Source: Rhodococcus sp. G-MC3 (lineage in GTDB: Bacteria > Actinomycetota > Actinomycetes > Mycobacteriales > Mycobacteriaceae). Taken from it: DNA of 64,000 nucleotides. A program made the position numbers and the translations under genes. Position 1 is the stretch's first letter. Each line of letters starts with the position of its first letter. Of this stretch, positions 29,571-38,801 are shown piece after piece. The stretch is from contig NZ_JASISW010000021.1 of NCBI RefSeq assembly GCF_030063335.1, positions 48,016-112,015 of the forward strand. Direction: 5' to 3'. Under the pieces are notes generated by a model that did no database searches, was not told where the DNA came from, and was given only the letters and a program-made list of their open reading frames with translations.

Positions 29571-30785
29571 TTGGCAACCGTGCACGCAGACGGCAACACA
29601 TCAGGCAACGGACGCCTTCAACCAGTTCTCGCCGGAGTAGTTGCCGCACTCGTAGGTTTCACGAGTTCTTTCGCCGTCGTTCTCACCGGACTTCGAGCGG
29701 TCGGCGCGTCGCCGGCGGAGGCAGCATCGGGACTGCTTGCAATTTCGGTGACCCAAGCCATCGGCATGATCTACCTGTCCCGCCGCTATCGACAGCCGAT
29801 CACGCTGGCATGGTCGACTCCCGGCGCCGCGCTGCTTGCTGGGACCGGCACCGTCATCGGCGGGTGGCCTGCTGCAGTCGGCGCCTTCGTGGTGGTCGGT
29901 GTACTGGTGGTGATCACCGGGCTGTGGCCGCAACTGGGCGCGCTGATCACATCCATTCCGACCTCCCTCGCTCAGGCGATGCTCGCGGGGGTTCTCCTGC
30001 CGCTCTGCTTGGCGCCCGTGACTGCATTTGCTGCATCCCCGGCCGTCGTCGCTCCAGTCATCCTGGTCTGGCTTGTACTGCAACGCTTCTCGAAGCGATG
30101 GGCTGTACCGGCAGCATTCGCTGCCGCCGCACTCATCATCGCAATCGACGTCGCCGCCGGAGGCCGAGTTCCGAACGCGGCAGAACTGATTCCGCATGTG
30201 GCCTTGACAGTCCCCCACTGGACATGGCAAGCGATCGTCGGAATTGCGCTACCGCTGTACATCGTCACCATGGCATCGCAGAACATTCCGGGAATGGCGG
30301 TCATGAAATCGTTCGGATACGACGTTCCGTGGCGCCCGGCGATGAGCGTCACCGGCATCGGCACGCTCATCGGCGCTCCCCTCGGTGGACACACCATCAA
30401 CCTCGCCGCGATCAGCGCCGCGCTCGCCGCGGCCCCGTCGGCTCATCCTGATCCGAAGCGGCGCTGGATCGCGTCATCGGCGGCAGGTTGGTTCTATCTT
30501 GTTCTGGCACTGTGCTCGGCCGCTCTCGCCACCCTCGTCTCGGTCGCTCCTGCCGGCGTCGTCGAAACTGTCGCCGGTCTGGCACTGTTGGCGACACTCG
30601 GCGCATCTCTCGCCGGCGCACTGAAGGCTGAGGCGGGCCGTGAGGCAGCCATTCTGACCTTCGTCATCGCAGCATCGGGTATCGGGATCCTCGGAATAGG
30701 CTCGGCCTTCTGGGCGCTGCTGGTCGGCCTGATCGTGCGGTGGGTACTTCGACCGAAGCCGACCGCCCCGAAGCCGAAAGGCTAG
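29571..30785 (+). CDS. BenE-type benzoate/H+ symporter family protein
   Basis: 404 residues with about eleven hydrophobic segments. BenE features: VGFTSSFAVVLTGLRAVGAS near 29, ITLAWSTPGAALLAG near 76, and MASQNIPGMAVMKSFGYDVP near 230 with GAPLGGHTINLAAISAAL near 268. TTG at 29571 is the likely start, with a GTG three codons later as alternative. A proton-linked aromatic-acid importer by family; no aromatic catabolic genes are adjacent, so the substrate here is open. Confidence 0.85.
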   Translation: MATVHADGNTSGNGRLQPVLAGVVAALVGFTSSFAVVLTGLRAVGASPAEAASGLLAISVTQAIGMIYLSRRYRQPITLAWSTPGAALLAGTGTVIGGWPAAVGAFVVVGVLVVITGLWPQLGALITSIPTSLAQAMLAGVLLPLCLAPVTAFAASPAVVAPVILVWLVLQRFSKRWAVPAAFAAAALIIAIDVAAGGRVPNAAELIPHVALTVPHWTWQAIVGIALPLYIVTMASQNIPGMAVMKSFGYDVPWRPAMSVTGIGTLIGAPLGGHTINLAAISAALAAAPSAHPDPKRRWIASSAAGWFYLVLALCSAALATLVSVAPAGVVETVAGLALLATLGASLAGALKAEAGREAAILTFVIAASGIGILGIGSAFWALLVGLIVRWVLRPKPTAPKPKG

Positions 30786-30809
30786 GCAAAGCCGATAGGC
30801 TGGGCGGCC

Positions 30810-31274
30810 ATGACAGCCTCTTCCGGTCAACGCGCCGCCACCAACACTGCCGCCGAATATCCCGCCCTGTGGCCCGTGGCAACTCGATGGGACGACAACG
30901 ACCACTATGGCCACGTCAACAATGTCACCTACTACTCGTACTTCGACACTGCCGTGAACGGATGGCTGATGCACACCACCGGTGTCGACATCCGCACACT
31001 TCCCGCGATCGGTGTCGTCGCCGAAACATCGTGCACGTACCACCGAGAACTGTCGTTCCCGGATTCGCTGCAGGTCGGGTTGTCGGTGGAGAAACTCGGC
31101 ACCAAAAGCATCGTGTACTCACTCGCATTGTTCCGCGAGTCCGGTGGCGACGAACTACAGCTCGCTGCCACCGGCCGCTTCGTTCACGTGTACGTCGACT
31201 CCACAACCCGTCGCCCGGTACCCATTCCTGCCGAGATAGAGGCTGCGGCAAGAACTCTCGTCATTCCTGGTTAG
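30810..31274 (+). CDS. Acyl-CoA thioesterase, 4HBT hot-dog family
   Basis: 154 residues. The hot-dog active-site motif TRWDDNDHYGHVNNVTYYSYFD near residue 27-48 (the Asp/His/Asn signature of 4-hydroxybenzoyl-CoA thioesterase-like proteins) is intact. Then VVAETSCTYHRELSFPD. Hydrolyses acyl-CoA or a related thioester; chain-length preference is not readable. It lies 24 bases after the BenE-type gene and its stop overlaps the end of the convergent kinase-like gene by 4 bases. Confidence 0.87.
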   Translation: MTASSGQRAATNTAAEYPALWPVATRWDDNDHYGHVNNVTYYSYFDTAVNGWLMHTTGVDIRTLPAIGVVAETSCTYHRELSFPDSLQVGLSVEKLGTKSIVYSLALFRESGGDELQLAATGRFVHVYVDSTTRRPVPIPAEIEAAARTLVIPG

Positions 31275-32293
31275 ATTCCGATGTCGTCCGCCGTGGACGT
31301 TGCCCTGGCGACGATGTCGTCGATCAACGTCGTGGTCGGGCTTCCTGCGCCGGCGCGGTTACGGGCGTCGGATTCGGCTCGGCGCATGACACCTTCGGCG
31401 ATGATCGACAGCTTCCACAGCGCCAGCACCTGCCAAAAACCTGCGGCCGACACATCGCGCCCGGTCTTCGCTGCGTAGGCCGCCGTCAATTCGGCGCGTG
31501 TGGGGAAGCCCGGCAAAGTGGACGCCATGAACGGGCCCGCGACCGCGTCGCTTGCCTCCGGCCAATAAGCGAGTAGACCTCCCAGATCCGCCAGCGGATC
31601 GCCAAGCGTGCACAGCTCCCAATCGATGACTGCGACAATGGATCCGTTGGCCTCGGAGGTAATTACGTTGTTGAGATGAAAATCGCCGTGCACGAGGGCA
31701 AGTTCTGTCTGTTCCGGAACGTTGGCAGCCAGCCGATCGGCGAGGGCGTCGATCGCAGGCACCTCGCGTGCCTGCGACTTCTGCCACTGCGTCCTCCATC
31801 GCTTCAACTGACGAGCGGCGTACGGTGAATGACTCGCAAGATCGAGCAGCCCGACGCTCTCCAGATCGACGCGATGGATTCCGGCCAATGCACTCGTCAT
31901 CGCGTCGCCGACGGCGCTGCGAAGCGGCTCGGTCATATCTTCTGCCTTGACCACGGAGTCCACGACAACGCCATCCACGTGGCTCATCAGCACTACGGGG
32001 ACATCGGATACCGTCACATCGTCGGTCGCGGCAATCATCCTCGGAACCGGCACCCCCGTGTTCTGCAGAGCCGTCAGTATCCGGTACTCCCGCAGTACAT
32101 CGTGGGCCGATGCGAGCAGATGGCCGAGCGGGGGTCTGCGCAGCACCCAACGGGATCCTCCGGCGTCCTGAACCGCGTACGTCAAGTTGGACTGACCGTT
32201 CCCCACGCGCTCGAATGTCAGGGGCGACACTGCTCCGATTCCAAGCCCCGCGATCCACTCGGAGACGGCAGTGAAGTCCAGGCTCGATGTCAT
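31271..32293 (-). CDS. APH-like phosphotransferase family protein (ACAD10 kinase-domain type)
   Basis: 340 residues. Kinase-like fold with LVHGDFHLNNVI near 200 (catalytic HGDxxxxN) and AVIDWELCTLGDPLADLGG near 222 (metal-binding D). The WELCTLGDPLADL variant is characteristic of the acyl-CoA-dehydrogenase-associated phosphotransferases (human ACAD10 N-terminal-like), which are thought to phosphorylate hydroxyacyl substrates. An antibiotic-resistance function is unlikely. Convergent with the thioesterase gene, with a 4-base overlap. Confidence 0.85.
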   Translation of the reverse strand: MTSSLDFTAVSEWIAGLGIGAVSPLTFERVGNGQSNLTYAVQDAGGSRWVLRRPPLGHLLASAHDVLREYRILTALQNTGVPVPRMIAATDDVTVSDVPVVLMSHVDGVVVDSVVKAEDMTEPLRSAVGDAMTSALAGIHRVDLESVGLLDLASHSPYAARQLKRWRTQWQKSQAREVPAIDALADRLAANVPEQTELALVHGDFHLNNVITSEANGSIVAVIDWELCTLGDPLADLGGLLAYWPEASDAVAGPFMASTLPGFPTRAELTAAYAAKTGRDVSAAGFWQVLALWKLSIIAEGVMRRAESDARNRAGAGSPTTTLIDDIVARATSTADDIGI

Positions 32294-32407
32294 CGATGTC
32301 CTTCCACACGTATGTAGCGAGTCGGTAACCGTCAGTCACTCTCGCATGTTCGCATACCTGTTCGGGTCGGTTCGGTGCACAACAAACACGCCGCACACAC
32401 CACACAC

Positions 32408-32456
32408 GAAAAACGTCGCGGTACCGGACCCGAGAGTGGTTCCGATGCCGCGACGT
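32408..32456 (-). terminator. Intrinsic-like terminator after the 129-residue gene
   Basis: Arms 32413-32428 and 32441-32456 (16 bases, two mismatches) around a 12-base loop. On the minus strand the stem ends in CCGCGACG followed by TTTTT, so a U-run is present. It begins 24 bases past the stop of the minus-strand gene ending at 32480. Confidence 0.65.
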
Positions 32457-32479
32457 AAAGACGGTATTCGAGGTTGTGT

Positions 32480-32869
32480 TCAGCTGGCCCGCAGGAACGA
32501 GGACTTGACGTCGATCTCGGCTACGGCTCCGGTGACCTCTCGACGAGCTGCAACTTCGTCGATGTCGCCTACGAGCAGCGAAATGAGCGCTTCGGGCTCG
32601 CTGAGCCAGGCATCGGTCATGGTGCGCAGTTCGCTCGTGACGAAGAGCCCGCTCATCGCGAGCGCTTCGATCCATTCGGCGACGGCCTCCGACGTTGGCA
32701 CGGGAATCGACTCACGGTCGAGTTGTGCAACTTCGAATTCGTAGCAGAAGAACGAGCGCATCATCTCCAACTGGCTCACCGAGAGTGAAGCCGCGTCGGT
32801 CGATGCCGAAGCCGTATCAAATACGGCCGACGATGCCGCAACAACTGGACGGGAATCTGCGAGAGTCAT
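32480..32869 (-). CDS. Small uncharacterised protein, paralog A of a pair in this window
   Basis: 129 residues; no named domain recognised. A low-complexity Ala/Ser-rich N-terminus (about 1-30) precedes a compact region starting near residue 39 with FFCYEF, then EWIEALAMSGLF near 64, and DIDEVAARREVTG near 100. Predicted cytosolic and mostly helical, acidic. This core aligns without gaps over about 75 residues with the protein at 39424-39735, so both belong to one small family. It has its own terminator and an upstream inverted repeat, suggesting a single-gene unit. Function unknown. Confidence 0.7.
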   Translation of the reverse strand: MTLADSRPVVAASSAVFDTASASTDAASLSVSQLEMMRSFFCYEFEVAQLDRESIPVPTSEAVAEWIEALAMSGLFVTSELRTMTDAWLSEPEALISLLVGDIDEVAARREVTGAVAEIDVKSSFLRAS

Positions 32870-32947
32870 AAGTGTCTCCTTCGATCGGCTTCGCTGTGCG
32901 GCGCATCTTGGCCTGCTGTTCTGGACCTACTCGGCACCGTTTTCATA

Positions 32948-32971
32948 TCGTTACCACTCGAGATGTAACGA
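32948..32971. promoter_or_regulatory. Inverted repeat TCGTTAC/GTAACGA upstream of paralog A
   Basis: Perfect 7-base arms (32948-32954 and 32965-32971) separated by 10 bases, about 80 bases upstream of the paralog A start. Could be an operator. A shorter GTAAC/GTTAC pair occurs upstream of paralog B. Confidence 0.35.
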
Positions 32972-33154
32972 ATTGAGCTCTTGCCCGATGGATTGAAACT
33001 ACGCTCTGTCAGTCGAGTGTCGCCAGACCAAACCGAATGATGTGATAAGCGTCACACTTGCTTGCCCATCCAGCGAACATCCGGTTACGAATTCTTAGCA
33101 ACTTCGGACCTACACACCGCGCGACGCGGCGAAATGCCGGAATGACCAGGTACC

Positions 33155-34360
33155 GTGCGAGTCGTGGTCGACAAGTCAGCGCAGATTCAGGTGCGTGCGC
33201 GTCGGGCGCGAGCGGCAGTTTGCGGGGTCTTCGCTGCGAACGGCTTTCTTTTCGCTATCTGGGTCGTCCACATTCCAACCATCGAACGTCGGACCGACAT
33301 TTCCCACTCGACCCTCGGTTCGCTTCTGCTGATCCTCGCTGCAGGCGCAATTGTGGGCATGCAGACGTCGGGACCTCTATCCGATCGGTTCGGAAGTAAT
33401 CGACTCGTTACCATCGCGGGCATTCTTCTCGCGAGCGCGCTCATCGGCCCTGCGCTGTCGAATCACGTCATCGCCCTCGGCGTATCGCTGTTCTTTTTCG
33501 GAATGTTCAACGGTGCCCTCGATGTCTCCATGAACTCGCAGGCGGTCGATGTCGAGCGGCTTTATCCCCGGCCCATCATGTCCACGTTTCATGCCTTGTT
33601 CTCGATCGGCGGGGTGCTCGGATCCCTCATCGGCGCGATCACTCTATCGGCGGACGTACCCATCACGGTGGCCATGGGCAGTGCCGCGGTCCTCGGTGCG
33701 TCAGTCATCGCTCTCTGCAGCCGGTTCCTGCTGTCCGGTTCGCAGGAGCAGGCCGACGGCGAGGAATCAGCAGCCCACGGTCATTTCTCGCCGCGGGTAC
33801 TCGCACTCGGCGCATTGGCATTTGCACTACTGCTGTCCGAGGGGGTCGCAAACGATTGGAGCACCCTCCAAGTCAAGGAGCACCTTGGAACATCCGACGG
33901 CACCGCTGCGCTGGCGTTCGGGTTTTTCGCCACCATGATGACGGTCGGCCGTTTTTGCGCCGACCGCATCAGCGGGCGGTTCGGCCCGGTTGCCGTGGTC
34001 CGATACGGGAACCTGATCGCGGCAGCGGGAATGGTGCTCGTTCTCGTCTCGGACTGGTTACCGCTGACCCTCGCCGGGTGGGCGGCGTTCGGTCTCGGGC
34101 TGTCCGGCAGCGTCCCTCAGATCTTCACCAGCGCGGGCAACCTCGGTACAAGCGCCGCGGCCACCAATATGTCTCGTGTAGTCGGCATGGGATATGTGGG
34201 CCTGCTGGCAGGACCGGCGATCATCGGGTGGATGTCGCACTTCGTATCGCTCACCGTGGCGATGGCGGTCCCACTGACCCTCACCGTGATTGCCGCCCTG
34301 GCTGCCGGCACAGTCCGATCGCGTTCGACGCACGAGGTGTGCCGGTCCGCACAACGTTGA
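33155..34360 (+). CDS. MFS transporter (YbjJ/fucose-permease-like)
   Basis: 401 residues from GTG 33155 with twelve predicted hydrophobic segments. MFS landmarks: the GPLSDRFGSNRLVTIAGILL loop between spans 2 and 3 near residue 75, and GRFCADRISGRFG in the second half. The LFFFGMFNGALDVSMNSQAV stretch is typical of the YbjJ-like subfamily often annotated as putative effluxers or sugar permeases. The substrate cannot be inferred; no enzyme operon is attached. Confidence 0.82.
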   Translation: MRVVVDKSAQIQVRARRARAAVCGVFAANGFLFAIWVVHIPTIERRTDISHSTLGSLLLILAAGAIVGMQTSGPLSDRFGSNRLVTIAGILLASALIGPALSNHVIALGVSLFFFGMFNGALDVSMNSQAVDVERLYPRPIMSTFHALFSIGGVLGSLIGAITLSADVPITVAMGSAAVLGASVIALCSRFLLSGSQEQADGEESAAHGHFSPRVLALGALAFALLLSEGVANDWSTLQVKEHLGTSDGTAALAFGFFATMMTVGRFCADRISGRFGPVAVVRYGNLIAAAGMVLVLVSDWLPLTLAGWAAFGLGLSGSVPQIFTSAGNLGTSAAATNMSRVVGMGYVGLLAGPAIIGWMSHFVSLTVAMAVPLTLTVIAALAAGTVRSRSTHEVCRSAQR

Positions 34361-34440
34361 CAGCTCTTTCACATCGCAGGCTCAGCGTCGTGATGCATCC
34401 TCGTAGGCGAAGACGGCATACATGAAGGGGGTGTACGGAC

Positions 34441-35136
34441 TTGAGTTCCGACACAGACAGCATGGAATTGATCGAGCTCGAAGAATTCGATGACCAGACG
34501 GATGCAGTGCTCAGACGACGAGCAACAGCGGTCCGGCTGGCAGCAGCGGCGGGCGCGATAGTCGCTCTGATCGTCGTACTTGCGGTACTGCCGATACTCG
34601 GCATCACGTATCCGTATTCGCGTGGGATCGTGCCCAGCCTGACCGACCCGTCGAAAACAGCGCTGAAAGCGTTCGGCATCACACCGGTTCCCCTTGCAGT
34701 GGCAGGCCTGACCGTCGTCGCGCTGGTTCGTAAGCTTCCGTACGGCATCGGAGCAGTCATCACGCTCGTCGTCGGTGCCTCGCTGACGACGGCAGCCGTG
34801 CGAACGTGGGCCAATGGACTGGTTCCCGAGTCGGCGCTGCCCAATGGCAACGTCGCAGCGTGTGTTGCCCTGATCTGCGCAGCGACCCTGGTCGCGTCGC
34901 GGGCATTTCTGCCGATGGTGTGGGGCCTCGGAGCCGTGGCCGCCATGACGATCTCCGCCGGTGCGGTTCTCGGCGGAGCGGCGACCATCGTCGGCATCCT
35001 CACGACTGCGCTCATCGTCGCTGCCTGGTGGGCCGCATCGTCGGCCGTGATGCTGTACTCCCCCGTCGCCGCCGAGCGCGAGGCCATGAATCCGCTCGAC
35101 ACCGCAGCGATGGCACTCAGGAACCGGTTGGGCTGA
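34441..35136 (+). CDS. Multi-span membrane protein, weakly PAP2-like
   Basis: 231 residues from TTG 34441. An acidic N-terminal tail (about 1-25) is followed by five or six hydrophobic segments beginning LAAAAGAIVALIVVLAVLPIL. The overall layout and SALPNGNVAACVALICAA (near residue 130) recall a PAP2 phosphatase, but the catalytic PSGH is replaced by PNGN and no SRxxxxxHxxxD motif is seen. Either a catalytically dead relative or an unrelated membrane protein. Followed by a strong hairpin terminator. Confidence 0.65.
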   Translation: MSSDTDSMELIELEEFDDQTDAVLRRRATAVRLAAAAGAIVALIVVLAVLPILGITYPYSRGIVPSLTDPSKTALKAFGITPVPLAVAGLTVVALVRKLPYGIGAVITLVVGASLTTAAVRTWANGLVPESALPNGNVAACVALICAATLVASRAFLPMVWGLGAVAAMTISAGAVLGGAATIVGILTTALIVAAWWAASSAVMLYSPVAAEREAMNPLDTAAMALRNRLG

Positions 35137-35141
35137 AACGA

Positions 35142-35178
35142 CTGTGCGCGCGTAGTCGGATCGACTACGCGCGCACAG
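35142..35178. terminator. Bidirectional hairpin terminator
   Basis: Perfect 16-base arms (35142-35157 and 35163-35178) with a 5-base loop between two convergent genes (stops at 35136 and 35194). The stem is CTGTGCGCGCGTAGTC. There is no T-run on either side. Confidence 0.75.
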
Positions 35179-35193
35179 CACGGCGAGACAAGG

Positions 35194-36636
35194 TCAGAGG
35201 GCTTTGAGTTCCTCGATGATCGAGTTGACCGACTTCTTCGCATCCCCGAACAGCATCGAGGTGCGGTCCGCGGTGAACAACGGGTTGTCGATGCCGGCGT
35301 AACCGGAACTCATCGACCGCTTGAGCACGATCGCCGAACGTGACTCGTCGACGTTGAGAATCGGCATACCGTGAATCGGGCTGGAGGGATCATTGCGCGC
35401 CGCCGGGTTGGTGACATCGTTGGCACCGATCACGATGGTGACATCGGTGCGCGAGAACTCACCGTTGATATCGTCCATTTCCTTCATCGCGTCGTAATCG
35501 ACATCGGCCTCGGCCAGCAGCACATTCATGTGACCGGGCATACGCCCCGCGACAGGGTGGATTGCGTACTTGACCTCGACACCCTTGCTTTCGAGGATCG
35601 ACGCCATGTCCTTGACCGCATGCTGGGCCTGCGCCACCGCGAGACCGTACCCGGGCACCACGATCACCTGCGATGCGTACGCCATCTGAATCGCAGCATC
35701 CGCCGCCGACGTCGCCTTGACCGTGCCGCCCGATGCATCGGCCCCCGGTCCCGCATCGGACCCGCCGCCCCCGAACGAACCGAACACGATCGCCGGGATG
35801 GACCGGTTCATCGCGGTCGCCATCAGATTGGTCAGGATCGTGCCCGACGCACCGACGATCATGCCTGCCACGATCATCGCCGTGTTGTTCAGTGCCAGAC
35901 CCGCAGCCGCCGCGGACAGACCGGTCAACGCGTTGAGCAGCGAGATAACGACCGGCATGTCGGCGCCGCCGATCGGGAACACCACGAACAGACCCATCAA
36001 CGCTGCCGCGATCAGAACCAGAACGATCCACCACACCGAGGTACCTTCGCCCGGAGTGGCCTTGACGCCGATGTAGATCGACACCGCCACAGCCAGCAGA
36101 AGCAACACGATGTTGGTGAGCTGGAAGATTCGTGCGTTCTTCACGAACGCCTTCTCGACGTTCTTGTTGAGTAGTTCCTGCAATTTCAGGAACGCCACCA
36201 GCGAACCCCAGAACGAGACCGAACCGATGATGGCCGCGAAGAGCGACCCGATCACGATGTGAACCGTCGGCTCTTCACCGTGCTTGAACGCGGAGAATCC
36301 GTCGGTCTCGATGAACTCGGACCACGCGATCAACGCGACCGTGCCGCCACCGACACCGTTGAACAGTGCCACCAGCTGCGGCATCGCCGTCATCTTGGTG
36401 CGCTTGGCAGGCGGGACACCGAGCAGCACACCGATCGCGAGGCCGGCGGCGATGAGAATCCAGTTGATCGCGGCGGTGTCGCGAACCTCGATCAGGGTCG
36501 CGACGACAGCGATACCCATACCGATCGCGGCGATCCAGTTGCCACGCACTGCGGTCTTCGGTCCGGTCAGACCCATCAGACCGTAGATGAACATGCCGAA
36601 CGCGACAATGTACAGAATGTTGACGAGATTGTTCAT
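35194..36636 (-). CDS. pntB: NAD(P) transhydrogenase beta subunit
   Basis: 480 residues, full length. About nine N-terminal membrane spans (residues 1-260) form the proton channel with PntAb. The C-terminal dIII NADP-binding domain has VVPGYGLAVAQAQHAVKDM near 325, HPVAGRMPGHMNVLLAEA near 363, and VIGANDVTNPAA near 405. Uses the proton-motive force to reduce NADP with NADH. Last gene of pntAa-pntAb-pntB; its ATG and the pntAb stop share bases. Confidence 0.95.
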   Translation of the reverse strand: MNNLVNILYIVAFGMFIYGLMGLTGPKTAVRGNWIAAIGMGIAVVATLIEVRDTAAINWILIAAGLAIGVLLGVPPAKRTKMTAMPQLVALFNGVGGGTVALIAWSEFIETDGFSAFKHGEEPTVHIVIGSLFAAIIGSVSFWGSLVAFLKLQELLNKNVEKAFVKNARIFQLTNIVLLLLAVAVSIYIGVKATPGEGTSVWWIVLVLIAAALMGLFVVFPIGGADMPVVISLLNALTGLSAAAAGLALNNTAMIVAGMIVGASGTILTNLMATAMNRSIPAIVFGSFGGGGSDAGPGADASGGTVKATSAADAAIQMAYASQVIVVPGYGLAVAQAQHAVKDMASILESKGVEVKYAIHPVAGRMPGHMNVLLAEADVDYDAMKEMDDINGEFSRTDVTIVIGANDVTNPAARNDPSSPIHGMPILNVDESRSAIVLKRSMSSGYAGIDNPLFTADRTSMLFGDAKKSVNSIIEELKAL

Positions 36637-36965
36637 CAGGAATCAGCACCCTTCGCGACTGCCTTGGCGGGTGCAGGCTTCGATTTGAACATTCCGAGCA
36701 TGCGGTCGGTCACCAGGAAACCGCCGACGACGTTGAGCGTGCCGAAGATCAGCGCGACGAACGCGATGATCCGCACGCCCCACGACGCATCCTCGGGTAG
36801 GCGTCCGAGCACGATCAGGGCGCCGAGCACCACGATGCCGTGAATGGCATTGGTGCCCGACATCAACGGCGTGTGCAACGTATTGGGAACCTTCGAGATC
36901 ACCGCGAAGCCGACGAAACCGGCCAGCACGAGGATCGCGATGTTCGCGAGAAGCGGGGTGTACAT
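36636..36965 (-). CDS. pntAb: NAD(P) transhydrogenase alpha subunit, membrane part
   Basis: 109 residues with three or four membrane spans (for example LLANIAILVLAGFVGFAVI and IVVLGALIVLGRLP). It corresponds to the C-terminal membrane part of fused PntA, here a separate polypeptide as in the three-subunit enzymes. The VPNTLHTPLMSGTNAIHGI motif is highly conserved in the family. Coupled to both neighbours. Confidence 0.93.
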   Translation of the reverse strand: MYTPLLANIAILVLAGFVGFAVISKVPNTLHTPLMSGTNAIHGIVVLGALIVLGRLPEDASWGVRIIAFVALIFGTLNVVGGFLVTDRMLGMFKSKPAPAKAVAKGADS

Positions 36966-38110
36966 CAGGCGTCCAACCCTTCAGTAGATCCAACACTGCG
37001 GGTCACGCAGGACTTTTCGAGGACCTCGTCCGAGAAGTCCGGCGCAAGGACGCCGTTCTCGTCGAGCATCAGTTCGAGCAGCGCGGAAACGTTCTTCGAA
37101 TACAACTCGCTGGCGTGCTCAGGCATCGTGGCAGGCAGATTCAGCGGCGAGCAGATAGTGACGTCGTGCTTGACGACAGTCTGCCCCGGCTCGGTCAACT
37201 CGCAGTTGCCGCCGGTCTCACCGGCAAGATCGACCACGACACTGCCGGGCTTCATACCTTCCACTGCCGCGGCCGTCACCAGACGAGGTGCGGGACGACC
37301 CGGCACCAGAGCCGTGGTGATCACTACGTCGAAGCCCTTGATGGCTTCCTCCAGCGCCTGCTGCTGCTGGCCGCGCTCGTCCTCGGTCAACTCGCGTGCG
37401 TAACCGCCTTCACCGGCAGCATCGATGCCGAGATCGAGCCACTGCGCACCCACGGAGCGGACCTGATCGGCAACCTCCGGGCGCACGTCGTACCCGGTCG
37501 GGCGACCACCGAGACGCTTCGCCGTCGCCAACGCCTGCAGACCCGCAACACCGACACCGAGGACCAACACCGTCGCAGGCTTGACCGTTCCGGCGGCGGT
37601 GGTCAGCATCGGAAAGAATCGAGTCGACTCCGACGCAGCGACGATCACAGCTTTGTACCCTGCAACGTTTGCCTGCGAAGACAACGCATCCATCACCTGC
37701 GCACGCGAGATACGGGGAATAGCCTCGACAGCGAAAGCCTGCACTCCCGCTGCTGCGAGCGCATCGATCTTGTTCTCGGCATTGCGTGGCGCCAAGAATC
37801 CGATCAACGTCGTACCCTGTGCGAGCTTCGCGATCTCGGCGTCCGTCGGCGGGGCAACCTTCACCACGACATCGGCAGACCACGCATCACCGATCTCGGC
37901 ACCCGCCTCGACATACATTTCGTCCGGGATGAGAGCAGACAAGCCTGCCCCCGCCTCGACGACAACACGTACGCCTTTGCCGATCAACGCGGACGCGACT
38001 TTGGGAACCAACGCAACACGGCGCTCGCCCTCCCCGGACTCACGGACGACGCCGACGGTTGTTGTTCCTCCGCTGTTCGTCCCGTTCTCGGTGCTCTGCG
38101 ATGTTTCCAA
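36965..38110 (-). CDS. pntAa: NAD(P) transhydrogenase alpha subunit, NAD-binding part
   Basis: 381 residues. Alanine-dehydrogenase-like dI domain: GVVRESGEGERRVALVPKVA near 20, the mobile-loop region, and the NAD fold VLVLGVGVAGLQALATAKRLGG near 178. A Ser/Thr/Asn-rich N-terminal tail of about 15 residues precedes the domain. Binds NAD(H) and exchanges hydride with PntB. First gene of the operon. The 244 bases to the HIT gene hold its promoter; nothing distinctive was recognised there. Confidence 0.94.
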   Translation of the reverse strand: METSQSTENGTNSGGTTTVGVVRESGEGERRVALVPKVASALIGKGVRVVVEAGAGLSALIPDEMYVEAGAEIGDAWSADVVVKVAPPTDAEIAKLAQGTTLIGFLAPRNAENKIDALAAAGVQAFAVEAIPRISRAQVMDALSSQANVAGYKAVIVAASESTRFFPMLTTAAGTVKPATVLVLGVGVAGLQALATAKRLGGRPTGYDVRPEVADQVRSVGAQWLDLGIDAAGEGGYARELTEDERGQQQQALEEAIKGFDVVITTALVPGRPAPRLVTAAAVEGMKPGSVVVDLAGETGGNCELTEPGQTVVKHDVTICSPLNLPATMPEHASELYSKNVSALLELMLDENGVLAPDFSDEVLEKSCVTRSVGSTEGLDA

Positions 38111-38354
38111 ATCTCCGACTTCCTGAGTTGAACGGCGCCTACGGATCGACGAGCGGCATCAGCCGAGCGACGAATAGGCGAATTCATGCGACAAGGCACA
38201 AGGTCCCTGATGATAGCCAGAGCGGGCAGACCTTAGGTAACCCACGCCACAAGGCTTGCGCGTCTGAATCGAATCCGAAGGCTCGCTGACGTGCACGCGC
38301 ACCATCTGCTGTGATCGACCTCATAGCGCGCGAGTAGCTCGCTGTGCCTTTACA

Positions 38355-38801
38355 GTGTTCGAGGTGAACAGCTGCGTATTCTGCGCCATCGTCGCCGGCA
38401 CTGCGCCGTCGACAACGGTTCTCGACACCGACGAGGTCCTGGCATTCCTGGATATTCGACCGATCGCCCGCGGACACGTTCTGGTGATCCCCAAAACGCA
38501 CTCAGCCGATCTGGACGCAATGGAGCCTGCTCTCGGTGGCGCGGTCTTCGAGGCCGGTCAACGAATCTCGCGAGCACTGCGTAGATCCGACCTGAAAGCC
38601 GACGGTGCACATCTGATCGTCAACGACGGGAGGGCTGCTTTCCAGACGGTCTTTCACACCCACTTGCACGTCGTGCCGAGGTGGACCGGTGACAAACTTC
38701 GATTGGCTGCCGGTTTCGTGACCCGGAGGTCTCGCGATCCCCAGGAGACCGCTGCAGCAATTCGCGTCGGCCTAGAGCGCTCGAGGACAGAAGAACAGTG
38801 A
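38355..38801 (+). CDS. HIT-family nucleotide hydrolase/transferase
   Basis: 148 residues. Zinc-type CVFC near residue 7, IRPIARGHVLVIPKTH near 34, and the histidine triad HTHLHVVPR near 99-107. Family members hydrolyse dinucleoside polyphosphates or nucleoside phosphoramidates. GTG at 38355 chosen, starting MFEVNSCVFC. The stop overlaps the next gene (ATG at 38798). Confidence 0.88.
   Translation: MFEVNSCVFCAIVAGTAPSTTVLDTDEVLAFLDIRPIARGHVLVIPKTHSADLDAMEPALGGAVFEAGQRISRALRRSDLKADGAHLIVNDGRAAFQTVFHTHLHVVPRWTGDKLRLAAGFVTRRSRDPQETAAAIRVGLERSRTEEQ

Noticed and set aside
31271..32293. Aminoglycoside resistance gene, because of the APH fold.
   Set aside because: The WELCTLGDPLADL variant belongs to the acyl-CoA-metabolism-linked phosphotransferases, not to resistance enzymes.
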